Assembly (NCBI RefSeq): GCF_012371325.1
Contig: NZ_JAAZQX010000006.1
Coordinates: 38,169-102,168 of the forward strand
DNA: 64,000 nucleotides
Direction: 5' to 3'
Source: Acinetobacter sp. A2
GTDB lineage: Bacteria > Pseudomonadota > Gammaproteobacteria > Pseudomonadales > Moraxellaceae
Every line of letters begins with the position of its first letter. Positions within the stretch are counted from its first letter, which is position 1. Shown piece after piece: positions 45,193-54,941 of the stretch. A program made the translations under genes and the position numbers. The notes beneath the pieces were generated by a model that had not been told where the DNA came from, made no database searches, and saw nothing but the letters and a program-made list of their open reading frames with translations.

Positions 45193-45450
45193 TTAAGGCG
45201 CAACTTCTGAAGCCGCTTCAGTTTGACTCGCCTGCTGCGCTTGTTTTTCTGCAGCTTCACGCGCTTCAATGCGGGCAATCATTTCAGCTTGTTGTTGTTT
45301 ATATTTTTCCTGATTTTTAGCATCACTATTCACAGCAAGAAATGCCATGCTGACTAAGAAAATAGGAATCAGCAAACCTAGACTGGCCAAGAGAATCATC
45401 TTTTTTAGACTTGGCTTTTTTTCAGGTGATTGCTGTTCAGACCGTGACAT
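45193..45450 (-). CDS. Small membrane protein, 85 aa
   Basis: Basic N-terminus, one transmembrane helix at about 18-40 (MILLASLGLLIPIFLVSMAF), then a Gln/Lys/Ala/Glu-rich probable coiled coil (YKQQQAEMIARIEAREAAEK). Unrecognised family; the design suggests a membrane-anchored scaffold or accessory protein. Convergent with the DUF2726 gene, 13 nt apart. Confidence 0.65.
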   Translation of the reverse strand: MSRSEQQSPEKKPSLKKMILLASLGLLIPIFLVSMAFLAVNSDAKNQEKYKQQQAEMIARIEAREAAEKQAQQASQTEAASEVAP

Positions 45451-45606
45451 GGCGTTTTCCTACTTCAAACTCATCAAAATGATGCTCAATATAACAAAAT
45501 CAGTTGCCTGCACAAAATTTTTATCTTTCATGCGTATGCACGGTTACCTATTCATCACGATACGAGTTCAATCATTCCAGGACCACTCAGCCTTAGAGAT
45601 CACAAT

Positions 45607-45647
45607 AAAAAAAGCATCTGAGTAACAATCACATCAGATGCTTTTTT
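45607..45647. terminator. Terminator downstream of ubiA
   Basis: Stem AAAAGCATCTGA / TCAGATGCTTTT with T-tracts on both strands, 24 nt after the ubiA stop. Confidence 0.82.
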
Positions 45648-45668
45648 AGATGATTTAAGTGAAAGTAT

Positions 45669-46547
45669 TTACATTAAAGCCAGCACGATGCCAACAAAAA
45701 TAATCAACCCTACCCAACGGTTATGACGAAATGCCCAAAAACAGCGTTGCGGGTCTTTATCTTTGGTTTTGCTCCATTGATATATAAAGTCTGCCACCAC
45801 CACCAATAATGCAGCTAAGCCGAATGGAATCAGTAAACTTTCCAGCCACAGTGCTGTACCAATTAATAACACACTGACAGCCTGTAACAATGAAATGATT
45901 TGAATGTCATAACGACCAAACAAAATTGCGGTAGATTTCACCCCAATTTTTAAATCGTATTCTCGGTCTGTAATGGCATATTGCGTGTCATACGCTACCG
46001 TCCATGCCAAATTACCAAAGTACAGTAACCAACACGTTAAATCAGGTGTAACCCCAACAGCGGTATAAGCCATAGGGATAGACCATGAAAATGCTGCACC
46101 CAAAAACACTTGCGGTAAATGGGTATAGCGCTTCATAAACGGATAAATAAACGCTAAGAATAATGCCCCAAACGACCAGTAAAACGTTTCAATCGGTAAA
46201 AACAACAACATAGCAGCACTGAGTGCCACTAAACCTAAGAATACATAAATGGCCTCTTTGGCACTAATCACGCCTGTGGCCAAAGGTCGGGTTTTGGTAC
46301 GCTCCACATGACCATCTACTTTACGGTCGGCGAAGTCATTAATGGCACAGCCTGCAGCACGCATAAAAATTGTGCCCAGAATCATTGGAATAAGTATTCC
46401 TATAGAAGGCATCCCCTGATTGGCAATCCACAATGCCCACATAGTTGGCCAAAAGACTAATTCGGTGCCAATAGGTTTATCAAAACGACACAGATAATAA
46501 TATGCTTCTAAACGCTCACGCCACGTGATCTGTTGTGCCAATGCCAT
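45669..46547 (-). CDS. ubiA: 4-hydroxybenzoate octaprenyltransferase
   Basis: Integral membrane prenyltransferase that attaches the polyprenyl tail to 4-hydroxybenzoate in ubiquinone synthesis. The two Asp-rich motifs are NDFADRKVDGH and DREYDLKIGVKS; about eight or nine helices; RFDKPIGTELVFWPTMWAL near the N-terminus is family-specific. 292 residues. GAG about 7 nt before the ATG. It follows ubiC by 14 nt, the conserved ubiCA operon. Confidence 0.96.
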   Translation of the reverse strand: MALAQQITWRERLEAYYYLCRFDKPIGTELVFWPTMWALWIANQGMPSIGILIPMILGTIFMRAAGCAINDFADRKVDGHVERTKTRPLATGVISAKEAIYVFLGLVALSAAMLLFLPIETFYWSFGALFLAFIYPFMKRYTHLPQVFLGAAFSWSIPMAYTAVGVTPDLTCWLLYFGNLAWTVAYDTQYAITDREYDLKIGVKSTAILFGRYDIQIISLLQAVSVLLIGTALWLESLLIPFGLAALLVVVADFIYQWSKTKDKDPQRCFWAFRHNRWVGLIIFVGIVLALM

Positions 46548-46561
46548 GCCACTCTCGTATC

Positions 46562-47050
46562 TTAATGTTGTTGAATGAATTGCTCAAAGCGCGGTAAAAA
46601 AGTTTCTTGCACAATAAATTTACAGCCATGCCAAGTATAGCAACTCTGCCGTGTCCAGCCCTCTTCCAGTAACACCACACGTCTTTGGCATAAAGGATTC
46701 GTGCGCTGAAACAAAAACCAGCCAATCGGTTTATTGCCAATATGCTTAAACAATCGAGCTTTGCCCTGCACACTTAGAATTGGGAAAATACTTTTGGCTT
46801 TAACCCAAGGCTCTGCATCACAGCCATATAAATAGCTTTCACGCACCCATGAAGTGTGCCAATGTGGCATTTGCATCCACTGAGCATCTTGTAAATTTAA
46901 GCGTTGATAAGATTGTTGCAGCGGCTCGACTTTAAAGTGTCCGCCTGCTAATTGGGTCAGTTGTTGAGTCAGAGAACCTGCTGCATAGAGCCATGTTTTT
47001 AATTCAGAAGGCAAATCTGCCTGCTTGGGAAAAATAGGCTGTGTTCGCAT
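46562..47050 (-). CDS. ubiC: Chorismate lyase
   Basis: Splits chorismate to 4-hydroxybenzoate and pyruvate, the first committed step of ubiquinone synthesis. 162 residues when started at MRTQPIFPKQ (47050); an in-frame ATG six codons earlier is less likely. Family landmarks: LYAAGSLTQQL, SWVRESYLYG, and RTNPLCQRRVVLLEEGWTRQ near residue 120. Product is used by UbiA, encoded 14 nt downstream. Confidence 0.92.
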   Translation of the reverse strand: MRTQPIFPKQADLPSELKTWLYAAGSLTQQLTQLAGGHFKVEPLQQSYQRLNLQDAQWMQMPHWHTSWVRESYLYGCDAEPWVKAKSIFPILSVQGKARLFKHIGNKPIGWFLFQRTNPLCQRRVVLLEEGWTRQSCYTWHGCKFIVQETFLPRFEQFIQQH

Positions 47051-47213
47051 GTTCCGCCACCTTAACAAGATAGCCTAGTGTAGCCCAAAATCAGGCAAAG
47101 TTTTGTGACCTATCGCTCAATTCAATGCAATTATCTTAAAAAATCAGGTGAATTCTTATATTTTGATAAAGACTATGAAAGCACCACTGCACTAATCAAT
47201 CAAGTACACATCA

Positions 47214-47237
47214 AAAAACCCGCCGAAGCGGGTTTTT
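47214..47237 (-). terminator. Terminator of glnA
   Basis: Stem AAAAACCCGC / GCGGGTTTTT with CGAA tetraloop, 21 nt after the glnA stop on the minus strand. The T-tract forms the distal arm of the stem. Confidence 0.85.
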
Positions 47238-47258
47238 AAATTCGAGATGTGCGTTGTA

Positions 47259-48668
47259 TTACAAGCTGTAGTACATATCAAATTCAACTGGGTGAGTCGT
47301 CGTGTTCAAACGGCGTACATCTTCAGTTTTCAACTCGATATAAGCATCAAGCATCTCTTTAGTGAATACACCACCTTTTAATAAATAGTCTTGATCTTCT
47401 TTTAATGCATCAAGCGCCATTTCTAAGTTGTGTGCCACAGTTGGGATTTTTGCTTCTTCTTCAGGAGGAAGATCATACAAGTTCTTGTCTGCTGCTTCAC
47501 CTGGGTGAATCTTGTTTTGAATACCGTCAAGACCTGCCATCAACAATGCCGCAAAACCTAAGTATGGGTTCATCATTGGGTCAGGGAAACGTGCTTCAAT
47601 ACGTTTGCCTTTCGGGCTAGACACGTAAGGAATACGGATAGACGCAGAACGGTTACGTGCTGAGTAAGCCAACATAATAGGCGCTTCAAAGTGCGGTACT
47701 AAACGCTTGTATGAGTTTGTAGAAGGGTTAGTTAACGCATTCAAAGAGCGAGCATGTTTGATAATACCGCCAATGAAGTACAACGCCATTTCTGACAAAC
47801 CTGCATATTCATCGCCAGCAAACAAGTTTTTACCGTCTTTAGAAATTGACATGTGTACGTGCATGCCTGAACCGTTATCACCAACCATTGGTTTAGGCAT
47901 AAAGGTTGCTGTTTTTGCGTACTGATGTGCTACGTTCCAAACTGCATATTTGAACTGTTGCACTTCGTCTGCTTTACGCACCATTGTGTTGAAGCTCACA
48001 CCAATTTCTAACTGGCAAGAAGCAACTTCGTGGTGATGTACTTCTACACGACCAGGACCCATGATTTCTTCAATTTTTGCACACATATCTGCACGCATGT
48101 CTTGAGAAGAGTCTACTGGTGGTACTGGGAAGTAACCGCCTTTCACACGTGGACGGTGACCTGAGTTACCTGCTTCATAGTCTTTACCTGTAGACCATGC
48201 TGCTTCTTCTGCGATTAATGTATGGCGCGCGCCAGACATATCGATGTCCCATTTTACTTCGTCAAATACGAAGAATTCTGGTTCAGGACCAAAGAAAGCC
48301 GTGTCACCAATACCTGTAGATTTTAAATATTCTTCAGCACGGCGAGCAATAGAGCGTGGATCGCGATCATAGCCTTGACCTGTAGATGGTTCGATGACAT
48401 CACAAGTCACAACCACTGTTGGCTCAGCAAAGAACGGGTCAATGAAACCAGTTGCAGCATCTGGGCGTAAGATCATGTCTGATGCTTCGATTCCTTTCCA
48501 GCCAGCAATTGAAGAACCATCAAACATTTTACCGTCTTCAAAAGTATCTTCATCGATACTGTCTGCAGGATAAGTTACGTGCTGCTCTTTACCCTTAGTA
48601 TCTGTAAAGCGGAAATCGACCCATTTTGCACCACTTTCTTGGATGAGTTGAAGGACCTTGTTCGCCAT
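47259..48668 (-). CDS. glnA: Glutamine synthetase, type I
   Basis: ATP-dependent amidation of glutamate; the main ammonia assimilation enzyme. Metal and substrate residues are in [27 protein letters not shown] (read as VHHHEVA..LEIG), [12 protein letters not shown] and [14 protein letters not shown]. The adenylylation tyrosine is in [10 protein letters not shown], so GlnE control is expected. 469 residues from [10 protein letters not shown]; an ATG two codons earlier (48674) is equally near the GGAG site. A long upstream gap contains a likely promoter with dyad symmetry. No sigma-54 site with correct spacing was found. Confidence 0.97.
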   Translation of the reverse strand: MANKVLQLIQESGAKWVDFRFTDTKGKEQHVTYPADSIDEDTFEDGKMFDGSSIAGWKGIEASDMILRPDAATGFIDPFFAEPTVVVTCDVIEPSTGQGYDRDPRSIARRAEEYLKSTGIGDTAFFGPEPEFFVFDEVKWDIDMSGARHTLIAEEAAWSTGKDYEAGNSGHRPRVKGGYFPVPPVDSSQDMRADMCAKIEEIMGPGRVEVHHHEVASCQLEIGVSFNTMVRKADEVQQFKYAVWNVAHQYAKTATFMPKPMVGDNGSGMHVHMSISKDGKNLFAGDEYAGLSEMALYFIGGIIKHARSLNALTNPSTNSYKRLVPHFEAPIMLAYSARNRSASIRIPYVSSPKGKRIEARFPDPMMNPYLGFAALLMAGLDGIQNKIHPGEAADKNLYDLPPEEEAKIPTVAHNLEMALDALKEDQDYLLKGGVFTKEMLDAYIELKTEDVRRLNTTTHPVEFDMYYSL

Positions 48669-48813
48669 GCTCATTTTGCTCCGATGTTTTTTGTTGCACC
48701 CGAAAGTGCGTGTTAGTAGTTGGTAGTTATTAAGCAATTAGCGTACCAACTTTTAAAAGCAATGCTAAAACCATGAATTCCGTATGAGAACACATCATTT
48801 AAATAATTTACTT

Positions 48814-48832
48814 TGACACTATTATACTGTCA
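48814..48832 (-). promoter_or_regulatory. Putative glnA -10 within a dyad
   Basis: On the minus strand TATAAT occurs at 48826-48821, about 155 nt before the glnA ATG, inside the inverted repeat TGACA-N9-TGTCA. The dyad overlapping the -10 suggests an operator. The -35 region is not recognisable. Confidence 0.4.
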
Positions 48833-49032
48833 GAAATACGAATTGCACCATATTCAAACACTGTTCATTTGATTTGATAAAAAACGCCAAAACAAAGCAC
48901 TGTTTTAGTGCATTTTTTTGTAAGCTTCTGCAACTGTGCCACTAAAAATACCAGTCAAACTCGCTCAATTCGCGGCAGTAATCGTTATGATCTATATAAT
49001 GATTGCTCTATCTAATAAATTGCGTGCTGCAA

Positions 49033-49066
49033 ATGTTGTTATTTTATTCAGCTAAAATAACAACAT
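49033..49066. repeat. Perfect 14-bp inverted repeat, hairpin
   Basis: ATGTTGTTATTTTA / TAAAATAACAACAT separated by the six bases TTCAGC. It lies in the geneless stretch 48675-49570 between divergent glnA and trpG. There is no T-tract of terminator type; an operator or a small structured RNA is possible. Confidence 0.8.
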
Positions 49067-49427
49067 ACTTTAAAAATTATAAACCTACCTAATTTCTAAG
49101 CGACATCCACGTAAAAACAGCATAGCAAGCATCAATATTTTCTTTGACGTTTTTAAAGTTTTAGTTGGCTTAGCCTTTCAATATTTACGCATAGAAGATG
49201 CAACTTTTTAACACAACAACAATCTTATCAGTACAGTCATATAGTCTGTAGCCTGTCTATGACAGCCCGATGAACAATTTTTGATTTACTAGAAAATTGC
49301 TTTCGTTTATTTTCTTAAAAGATTGAATACCACTCAATTCACCTTAAAAAAAATTCAATGCAGCACTCTGCTGATAATCCTTAACAGCGATTATCATATA
49401 AATAGTCCGCAGAAAATGCTTAATTTT

Positions 49428-49436
49428 TGCTATGAT
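49428..49436 (+). promoter_or_regulatory. Extended -10 upstream of trpG
   Basis: TGCTATGAT matches the extended -10 pattern, 134 nt before the trpG ATG. The implied leader of about 125 nt contains a 21-codon frame without Trp codons, so it does not look like a trp attenuator peptide. Confidence 0.45.
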
Positions 49437-49570
49437 GATAAGCGCTTTCTTATTCCATCTTCTTTTCGACAAGAAAAACAAAGTCCTTTCTCATTTATAG
49501 GCGTAGGAATAAAGCATATTATCTTAGACTCACCAACACATTTAGTGTTTAAATTTCAATAGGTTAGCTC

Positions 49571-50155
49571 ATGCTTTTAATGGTTGATAACTATGACTCT
49601 TTTACCTATAACATCGTCCAGTATTTTGGCGAGTTAAATCAGGAAGTAAAAGTCGTTCGTAATGATGCCGTGACATTAGAAGACATTGAGCGATGGCAAC
49701 CCAAGTATTTGGTGATTGGTCCAGGTCCATGTTCTCCCTCTGAAGCAGGTATTTCTATTCCTGCCATTCAGCATTTTGCAGGCAAAATTCCATTACTGGG
49801 CGTGTGCTTAGGCCACCAAAGTATTGGACAAGCTTTTGGTGGGAACATTGTGCGCGCTAAAACTGTCATGCATGGTCGTTTGTCGGATATGTATCACAGT
49901 AATACAGGTATTTTTAGCAACCTGCCTTCACCATTTTCTGCAACCCGTTACCACTCTTTAGTGATTGATCAGGCGACTTTGCCTGATTGTTTAGAGGTCA
50001 CTTGCTGGACTAACGAAGCAGATGGCTCGATGGAAGAAATCATGGGTGTGAAACATAAGACTTTGCCTGTAGAAGGCGTGCAATTTCACCCTGAATCGAT
50101 CCTGAGCCAACACGGACATCAAATCTTTAAAAACTTTTTGGACATTTACGCCTAA
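49571..50155 (+). CDS. trpG: Anthranilate synthase component II (glutamine amidotransferase)
   Basis: Class I glutamine amidotransferase feeding ammonia to TrpE; in Acinetobacter the same subunit also serves 4-amino-4-deoxychorismate synthesis for folate. Catalytic Cys in [15 protein letters not shown], His and Glu in [11 protein letters not shown], and the N-terminal [15 protein letters not shown]. 194 residues. trpE is not adjacent, as usual for this genus. It begins the trpGDC cluster; its TAA overlaps a possible trpD ATG. Confidence 0.95.
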   Translation: MLLMVDNYDSFTYNIVQYFGELNQEVKVVRNDAVTLEDIERWQPKYLVIGPGPCSPSEAGISIPAIQHFAGKIPLLGVCLGHQSIGQAFGGNIVRAKTVMHGRLSDMYHSNTGIFSNLPSPFSATRYHSLVIDQATLPDCLEVTCWTNEADGSMEEIMGVKHKTLPVEGVQFHPESILSQHGHQIFKNFLDIYA

Positions 50156-50172
50156 TGAACGAGTCAGATACC

Positions 50173-51219
50173 ATGAATATTCAACAAGCTTTAAACCACA
50201 TTACTAAACAAATTCATCTGACTCAGCCACAAATGGAAGATGTGATGCGTGCCATCATGTCGGGCGAAGCAACTGATGCCCAAATTGGTGCGTTAATGAT
50301 GGGCTTACGCTTAAAAGGCGAAAGTATTGATGAAATTACTGCTGCTGCACGTGTGATGCGTGAATTTGCCATTAAAATTGATGTCAGCGATATTCCGTAT
50401 TTGGTGGATATTGTTGGTACAGGCGGTGATGGTCAAAACCTATTTAATGTGTCTACAGCATCTTCCTTTGTCATTGCTGCTGCAGGCGCAACTATTGCCA
50501 AACACGGTAACCGTGGTGTTTCCACGAAATCAGGTTCATCTGACCTATTAGAACAAGCAGGCATTAATCTTGATTTAAATATGCAACAAACTGAACGCTG
50601 TATTCGTGAAATGGGCGTGGGTTTCTTGTTTGCACCAAATCATCACAAAGCCATGAAATATGCGGTGACTCCACGTAAAGAATTGGGGATTCGCAGCATT
50701 TTCAACCTGCTTGGCCCACTGACTAACCCTGCAGGTGTGAAGCGTTTCGTGATTGGCGTATTCAGTAATGAATTGTGCCGTCCAATTGCAGAAGTGATGA
50801 AGCAGCTCGGTGCTGAACATGTCATGGTCGTGCATTCTAAAGACGGTTTAGACGAAATTAGCCTTGCTTCGAGTACTTATGTTGCAGAACTCAAAGATGG
50901 TGAAATTACCGAATGGGAACTCACACCTGAAAGTGTTGGTATTGAATCTCAAACCTTAACGGGGCTGATTGTAGAGAACTCTGCTGAAAGCTTGGCACTG
51001 ATTAAAGATGCTTTAGGTAAAAACAAGTCTGACAAAGGCGAAAAAGCGGCCAATATGATTGCTCTCAATGCAGGTGCAGGTATTTATGTATCAGGCTTGA
51101 CCAACAGCTACCAACAAGGTGTGGCTTTGGCACATGACATTATTTATGGTGGACAAGCTTTGGAAAAAATGGGCGTGTTGTCTGAATTTACCAAAACGCT
51201 TAAACAGTATGAAGCTTAA
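50173..51219 (+). CDS. trpD: Anthranilate phosphoribosyltransferase
   Basis: Joins anthranilate and PRPP in the second step of tryptophan synthesis. Glycine-rich PRPP site [37 protein letters not shown], and the anthranilate-site [20 protein letters not shown] are all present. 348 residues from [10 protein letters not shown] at 50173. An in-frame ATG at 50155 overlaps the trpG stop (TAATG) and could give a six-residue extension through coupling; I prefer the start that matches the family N-terminus. Confidence 0.95.
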   Translation: MNIQQALNHITKQIHLTQPQMEDVMRAIMSGEATDAQIGALMMGLRLKGESIDEITAAARVMREFAIKIDVSDIPYLVDIVGTGGDGQNLFNVSTASSFVIAAAGATIAKHGNRGVSTKSGSSDLLEQAGINLDLNMQQTERCIREMGVGFLFAPNHHKAMKYAVTPRKELGIRSIFNLLGPLTNPAGVKRFVIGVFSNELCRPIAEVMKQLGAEHVMVVHSKDGLDEISLASSTYVAELKDGEITEWELTPESVGIESQTLTGLIVENSAESLALIKDALGKNKSDKGEKAANMIALNAGAGIYVSGLTNSYQQGVALAHDIIYGGQALEKMGVLSEFTKTLKQYEA

Positions 51220-51240
51220 GACAGGTTAGGAAGAATCATC

Positions 51241-52047
51241 ATGGTTGATATTACAAATACAATTTTAGGTAAAATTGTAGAACGTAAGCAGGAAGAATTT
51301 GCCGAGCGTCTGAAGCAACGTAGTTATGCAGACTTAGAAGAATTGGCACGTGCAGCAACACCTGTACGTGGCTTTGCACAAGCCTTGCACAGCAAACGCC
51401 CTGCTGTAATTGCCGAAATTAAAAAAGCGTCTCCATCTAAAGGCATCATTCGTGAAAATTTCAATCCTGCCGAAATTGCACAACAATATGAAGCCGCAGG
51501 TGCTGCCTGCTTATCTGTACTCACAGATATAGATTTCTTTCAGGGTGCAGATGAAAATATTCAAATTGCCCGTTCGCACTGCAGCCTACCTGCCCTGCGC
51601 AAAGACTTTTTAATTGACCCTTATGGCGTGATTGAAGCGCGTGCTTTGCATGCGGACTGTATTTTGCTCATTGTGTCTTGTTTGTCTGATCAGCAATTGC
51701 AAGAAATGTCTGAAACGGCGTTTGAACATCATTTAGATGTATTGGTGGAAGTGCATGATGAAAGCGAACTCGAACGTGCACTAAAACTGTCTGAACGCTG
51801 CATTTTAGGGGTCAATAACCGCGATTTAAAAACCTTTCAGGTCGATTTAAATAACTCGTTGCGTTTAAAAAATCTTTTGTCCCCTTCTCGCCTTTTAGTT
51901 ACAGAAAGTGGTATTACGACTCCTGAAGATGTACGCATGATGCAGGAACACGATATTCACAGTTTCTTGGTAGGCGAAAGCTTTATGAAACAAGAACGTC
52001 CAGACCTTGCCTTTCAAGCACTGTTTGGTCAGCCTGAAAATCTTTAA
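51241..52047 (+). CDS. trpC: Indole-3-glycerol-phosphate synthase
   Basis: Converts carboxyphenylaminodeoxyribulose phosphate to indole-glycerol phosphate. TIM-barrel with the catalytic Lys segment IAEIKKASPSKGIIREN, SVLTDIDFFQG, LRKDFLIDPYGVIEAR, VNNRDLKTFQVD, and VTESGITTPEDV. 268 residues, monofunctional (no TrpF domain). Twenty-one nt after trpD with AGGAAG near its start, so third gene of the trp operon. Confidence 0.97.
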   Translation: MVDITNTILGKIVERKQEEFAERLKQRSYADLEELARAATPVRGFAQALHSKRPAVIAEIKKASPSKGIIRENFNPAEIAQQYEAAGAACLSVLTDIDFFQGADENIQIARSHCSLPALRKDFLIDPYGVIEARALHADCILLIVSCLSDQQLQEMSETAFEHHLDVLVEVHDESELERALKLSERCILGVNNRDLKTFQVDLNNSLRLKNLLSPSRLLVTESGITTPEDVRMMQEHDIHSFLVGESFMKQERPDLAFQALFGQPENL

Positions 52048-52062
52048 TTCATTCAAAGTACC

Positions 52063-52752
52063 ATGAGTAAACATGATTCCTCGCTTTCTAAAGAACAGTA
52101 CAAGTTACTGAAGTCTTTTAAAAAGCAAATCACTCAGCCTCATTCTGCTCCTATTGCCAAACCGTCTGAACCCAAAGTTCAGACGCCCGAGCAACAGCAG
52201 GAAGATGATTTGGCATTGTTTCATCAGCAAATGCAAGGTGTCCAAAAAATGGATGCGGGCAATATTGCTAAACTTGAAACACCTGCCAGAAAAAAGCCTG
52301 ATGCACAAACACTGGCCAAACGTGCTGCAGCAATGGGGCCAATGGAAACAGATGAAACTTTGTTGTCCGATACGCAAGCCATGCTGAATCCTGTTGGTAG
52401 TCAGGCTGCATTGAGTTATCGGATTGCAACCCTACAGCATAAAGTCTTTGAAGATTTAAAAGCAGGCAACTTACGCTGGTTTGAAGCTGTAGATTTACAT
52501 GGCTGTACTGTAGAAGAAGCGCGAGTTGCGGTGTTGCAAATCATTCAAATGGCCAAAGATGAAAACCAGAACGTGATTAAAATTGTACATGGTAAAGGCC
52601 CTGAAGCCATTTTAAAAACCTATGTGAATGGTTGGCTGCGTCAGCATCGAGATGTTTTGGCTTTTGTCAGTGCGCCTGAAAAACAAGGTGGTACAGGTGC
52701 GGTTTTAGTGTTGCTTAAACGCAGTGAAAAGAACCCAAAGTTTAAACAGTAA
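52063..52752 (+). CDS. Smr domain protein
   Basis: A 229-residue protein with a disordered N-terminal 120 residues (Lys/Gln/Pro-rich, including PEQQQEDDLALFHQQMQ, the usual N-terminal motif of gammaproteobacterial Smr proteins). A C-terminal Smr domain follows, with DLHGCTVEEARVAVLQII, IVHGKGPEAILKTYV and GGTGAVLVLLKR. Smr domains nick DNA or RNA; relatives include MutS2 and YdaL/SmrA. It follows trpC by 15 nt and could be read from the trp operon, although no functional link is known. Confidence 0.9.
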   Translation: MSKHDSSLSKEQYKLLKSFKKQITQPHSAPIAKPSEPKVQTPEQQQEDDLALFHQQMQGVQKMDAGNIAKLETPARKKPDAQTLAKRAAAMGPMETDETLLSDTQAMLNPVGSQAALSYRIATLQHKVFEDLKAGNLRWFEAVDLHGCTVEEARVAVLQIIQMAKDENQNVIKIVHGKGPEAILKTYVNGWLRQHRDVLAFVSAPEKQGGTGAVLVLLKRSEKNPKFKQ

Positions 52753-52839
52753 TCGGATTCATCTTTTAAACAGGGCATTGCAATAGTTTTCTGTTACAAT
52801 GCCGTCCTTGTTCAATATCAGTGTAAGTGAACACGTCTT

Positions 52840-53394
52840 ATGTCTATGCAGCAATCCTACGCAAACATCCTAACCGCCGTTGGTGAAGATCTTAATCGTC
52901 CAGGTCTCAAAGATACGCCGATGCGTGCTGCTAAAGCTTTTTCGTATTTAACTTCGGGTTATAGCCAAACTTTAGCCGAAGTCACCAATAATGCAGTGTT
53001 TCCATCCGACAATCGTGAAATGGTATTGGTTAAAAATATTGAGTTCTACTCACTATGTGAACACCATTTATTGCCATTTTATGGTCGTGTGCATATTGCC
53101 TACTTACCAGAAGGCAATGTATTGGGCTTGTCTAAATTTGCCCGCATTACCGAAATGTTTGCTCGTCGTTTGCAAATTCAGGAAAACCTGACTCAGCAAA
53201 TTGCTGAAGCTGTAGCTGAAGTGACCAAAGCTCGCGGAGTTGCTGTAGTCATTGATTCAGCCCACATGTGCATGATGATGCGCGGTGTAGGCAAACAGGA
53301 ATCAACCACACGTACCGTGTCTTTTGTGGGAGATTTTAAAACCGACAAAGAAGCACGTCGTGAGTTTTTAAGTGCAGTGCCTGAAAGTTTTTAA
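52840..53394 (+). CDS. folE: GTP cyclohydrolase I
   Basis: Makes dihydroneopterin triphosphate from GTP for folate synthesis. Zinc ligands Cys and His are in [20 protein letters not shown] and the second Cys in [27 protein letters not shown] and [12 protein letters not shown] complete the family pattern. 184 residues, the short form without N-terminal extension. Its 87-nt upstream gap contains CTGTTACAATGCC, which could supply a -10 (TACAAT). A bidirectional terminator follows. Confidence 0.95.
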   Translation: MSMQQSYANILTAVGEDLNRPGLKDTPMRAAKAFSYLTSGYSQTLAEVTNNAVFPSDNREMVLVKNIEFYSLCEHHLLPFYGRVHIAYLPEGNVLGLSKFARITEMFARRLQIQENLTQQIAEAVAEVTKARGVAVVIDSAHMCMMMRGVGKQESTTRTVSFVGDFKTDKEARREFLSAVPESF

Positions 53395-53430
53395 ATGACG
53401 TTTGCTCTAAATAGATCAAGCCTACATAAA

Positions 53431-53458
53431 AAAATCCCGAAATTGATTTCGGGATTTT
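53431..53458. terminator. Bidirectional terminator between folE and the diguanylate cyclase gene
   Basis: Thirteen-bp perfect stem AAAATCCCGAAAT / ATTTCGGGATTTT with a 2-nt spacer; A and T tracts on both sides. Confidence 0.87.
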
Positions 53459-53483
53459 TGCATTTTAGTGTCTAGCTATATGT

Positions 53484-54899
53484 TTAGCCCATATAAACAT
53501 TATTACGCCCATTATTTTTGGCGACATACAAAGCTTTATCTACTGCATCTAGGAACCGTTGATAGTCTGGGTGACCATCATATTCATGTACCCCAATACT
53601 AACGGTGAAATTAAAGCTCGCCCCAGTAGAAGTATTGACCGTTCTGTCCGCAACCCGTTTACGAATATTTTCAGCGACTTTTAACGCTCGCTCTACATTG
53701 GTATCGACCTGTAAAAGTAAAAACTCTTCACCGCCAATACGGAATGCATAATCACTGCCCTTGGTATATTGCAAAATAGAATCTGCCAAAAATTGTAAGG
53801 CTTCATCGCCAGCTGCATGTCCATAACGGTCATTAATGTATTTAAAATGGTCAGCATCTATGGAAAGCACAGTCAGCGGTGTATTATTTTTACGCGCAAA
53901 GTTAATTTCACGCGCCACAATAGTACTTAAGTAACGTCTATTCAGTAACTGAGTTAAAGCATCATTCCCTGAGTTGATATATTCTGAAACCTGAAAAATT
54001 TGATCAATCAAATGTAAAATTTCACGGTTTTTAGCGCGGATCAACTGAATCATTTCAACTGCATGGGATTGGCTTTCAGAATTCTTAATTTGTTCAATTA
54101 ATTCATCAACTTGATAGATGCGATCGGTAATTGTACCGACCTGCTCAGTATTGGAAAATGCATAAGCAGCTTTATGAATAAACCATAAACCAAATTCAGT
54201 TTTAGATAAAATTGGCTGTGTCAGTTTGCTGTGGTCTGATACAACCTGAAACATGAGCTCATTTTCCCAATCCAATAATGTACCGCGCTGACGATCTTTT
54301 TGCACGGTAACATCCTGCATTGCAGAAAATAAGCGGTAGGTATGTTTCATATCATTATGAACTTCTACTTTAAGTTCATAAGAACGACACATAATTTCGG
54401 TGGCAAAACACAGAATTTGGCACAAATAATTAATTTGGTTTAAATTGGTATAAGGCTCATTGGCCAAAAAAGTTAAGGCCTTTTTGATAATGATGCGCAC
54501 ACCACGAAGAATCATCCAAGATGGAATATGCACACGCGCATGCACATCACCCACTTTAAATTGCTTTTCAACAATTTCTAAATAATTTTGTTTGAATGGT
54601 ACTTCAAAACTAGATACTAACCATTGATGTAATGAGTTTTTTAAACGGTTTTGTACCATTTCAACGGAAAGAAACTCTAAAGCTTGTTCTTCCAATAACA
54701 TTTGTTGATAAAATTCAAGTACAAAAGCATCAGCATGGGTTTGAACGAACTGAAATGTAGCTTCTAAATCAGCTTGACTATATTGCTCACAAACGATTTT
54801 CCACTGATCTGCCAGTTCACGCTTACACTCTTGATACATCCCAACCATCCAACTGCCATCTAAACGCTCAAATTCTAACGAATTTGAAGGATAACTCAA
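53484..54899 (-). CDS. Globin-coupled sensor diguanylate cyclase (DosC/DgcO-like)
   Basis: Three-part protein of 471 residues. Residues 1-165 form a globin-coupled sensor domain: the proximal haem His is H120 in KVGDVHARVHIP, and a distal Tyr (Y64 in LEFYQQMLLE) aligns by eye with the O2-contacting Tyr of E. coli DosC. A helical middle domain with GLWFIHKAAYAFS spans about 170-300. The C-terminal GGDEF domain has DALTQLLNRRYL, a DADHFKYINDRYGHAAGDE block and the active-site motif GGEEF. It should make c-di-GMP under control of O2 or another gaseous ligand. No EAL domain and no partner phosphodiesterase gene is adjacent. Confidence 0.88.
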   Translation of the reverse strand: MSYPSNSLEFERLDGSWMVGMYQECKRELADQWKIVCEQYSQADLEATFQFVQTHADAFVLEFYQQMLLEEQALEFLSVEMVQNRLKNSLHQWLVSSFEVPFKQNYLEIVEKQFKVGDVHARVHIPSWMILRGVRIIIKKALTFLANEPYTNLNQINYLCQILCFATEIMCRSYELKVEVHNDMKHTYRLFSAMQDVTVQKDRQRGTLLDWENELMFQVVSDHSKLTQPILSKTEFGLWFIHKAAYAFSNTEQVGTITDRIYQVDELIEQIKNSESQSHAVEMIQLIRAKNREILHLIDQIFQVSEYINSGNDALTQLLNRRYLSTIVAREINFARKNNTPLTVLSIDADHFKYINDRYGHAAGDEALQFLADSILQYTKGSDYAFRIGGEEFLLLQVDTNVERALKVAENIRKRVADRTVNTSTGASFNFTVSIGVHEYDGHPDYQRFLDAVDKALYVAKNNGRNNVYMG

Positions 54900-54941
54900 T
54901 TAAATTTTATCTAAACGCGAACAATGTCACATTAAGCCAAT

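Larger units (their letters stand above)
48675..49570. other. Long glnA-trpG intergenic region
   Basis: About 900 bp without a supported gene. It holds the divergent promoters, the dyad at 48814, the 14-bp inverted repeat at 49033 and the extended -10 at 49428, each listed separately. A frame of 79 codons beginning at a TTG (49323) has no ribosome-binding site or recognisable coding character. Confidence 0.6.

Noticed and set aside
48929..48941. Possible sigma-54 promoter for glnA (TGGCAC and TTGC on the minus strand)
   Set aside because: Only two bases separate TGGCAC from TTGC; sigma-54 needs five (GG and GC ten bases apart), so the site cannot work.
49323..49562. Open frame of 79 codons upstream of trpG
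   Set aside because: TTG start, no ribosome-binding site, and it spans the likely trp promoter. A GATTATCAT segment inside recalls a Fur box but matches only half of it.
49436..49570. trp leader peptide and attenuator
   Set aside because: The only short frame in the leader, MISAFLFHLLFDKK..., has no Trp codon, and no terminator/antiterminator pair is visible.
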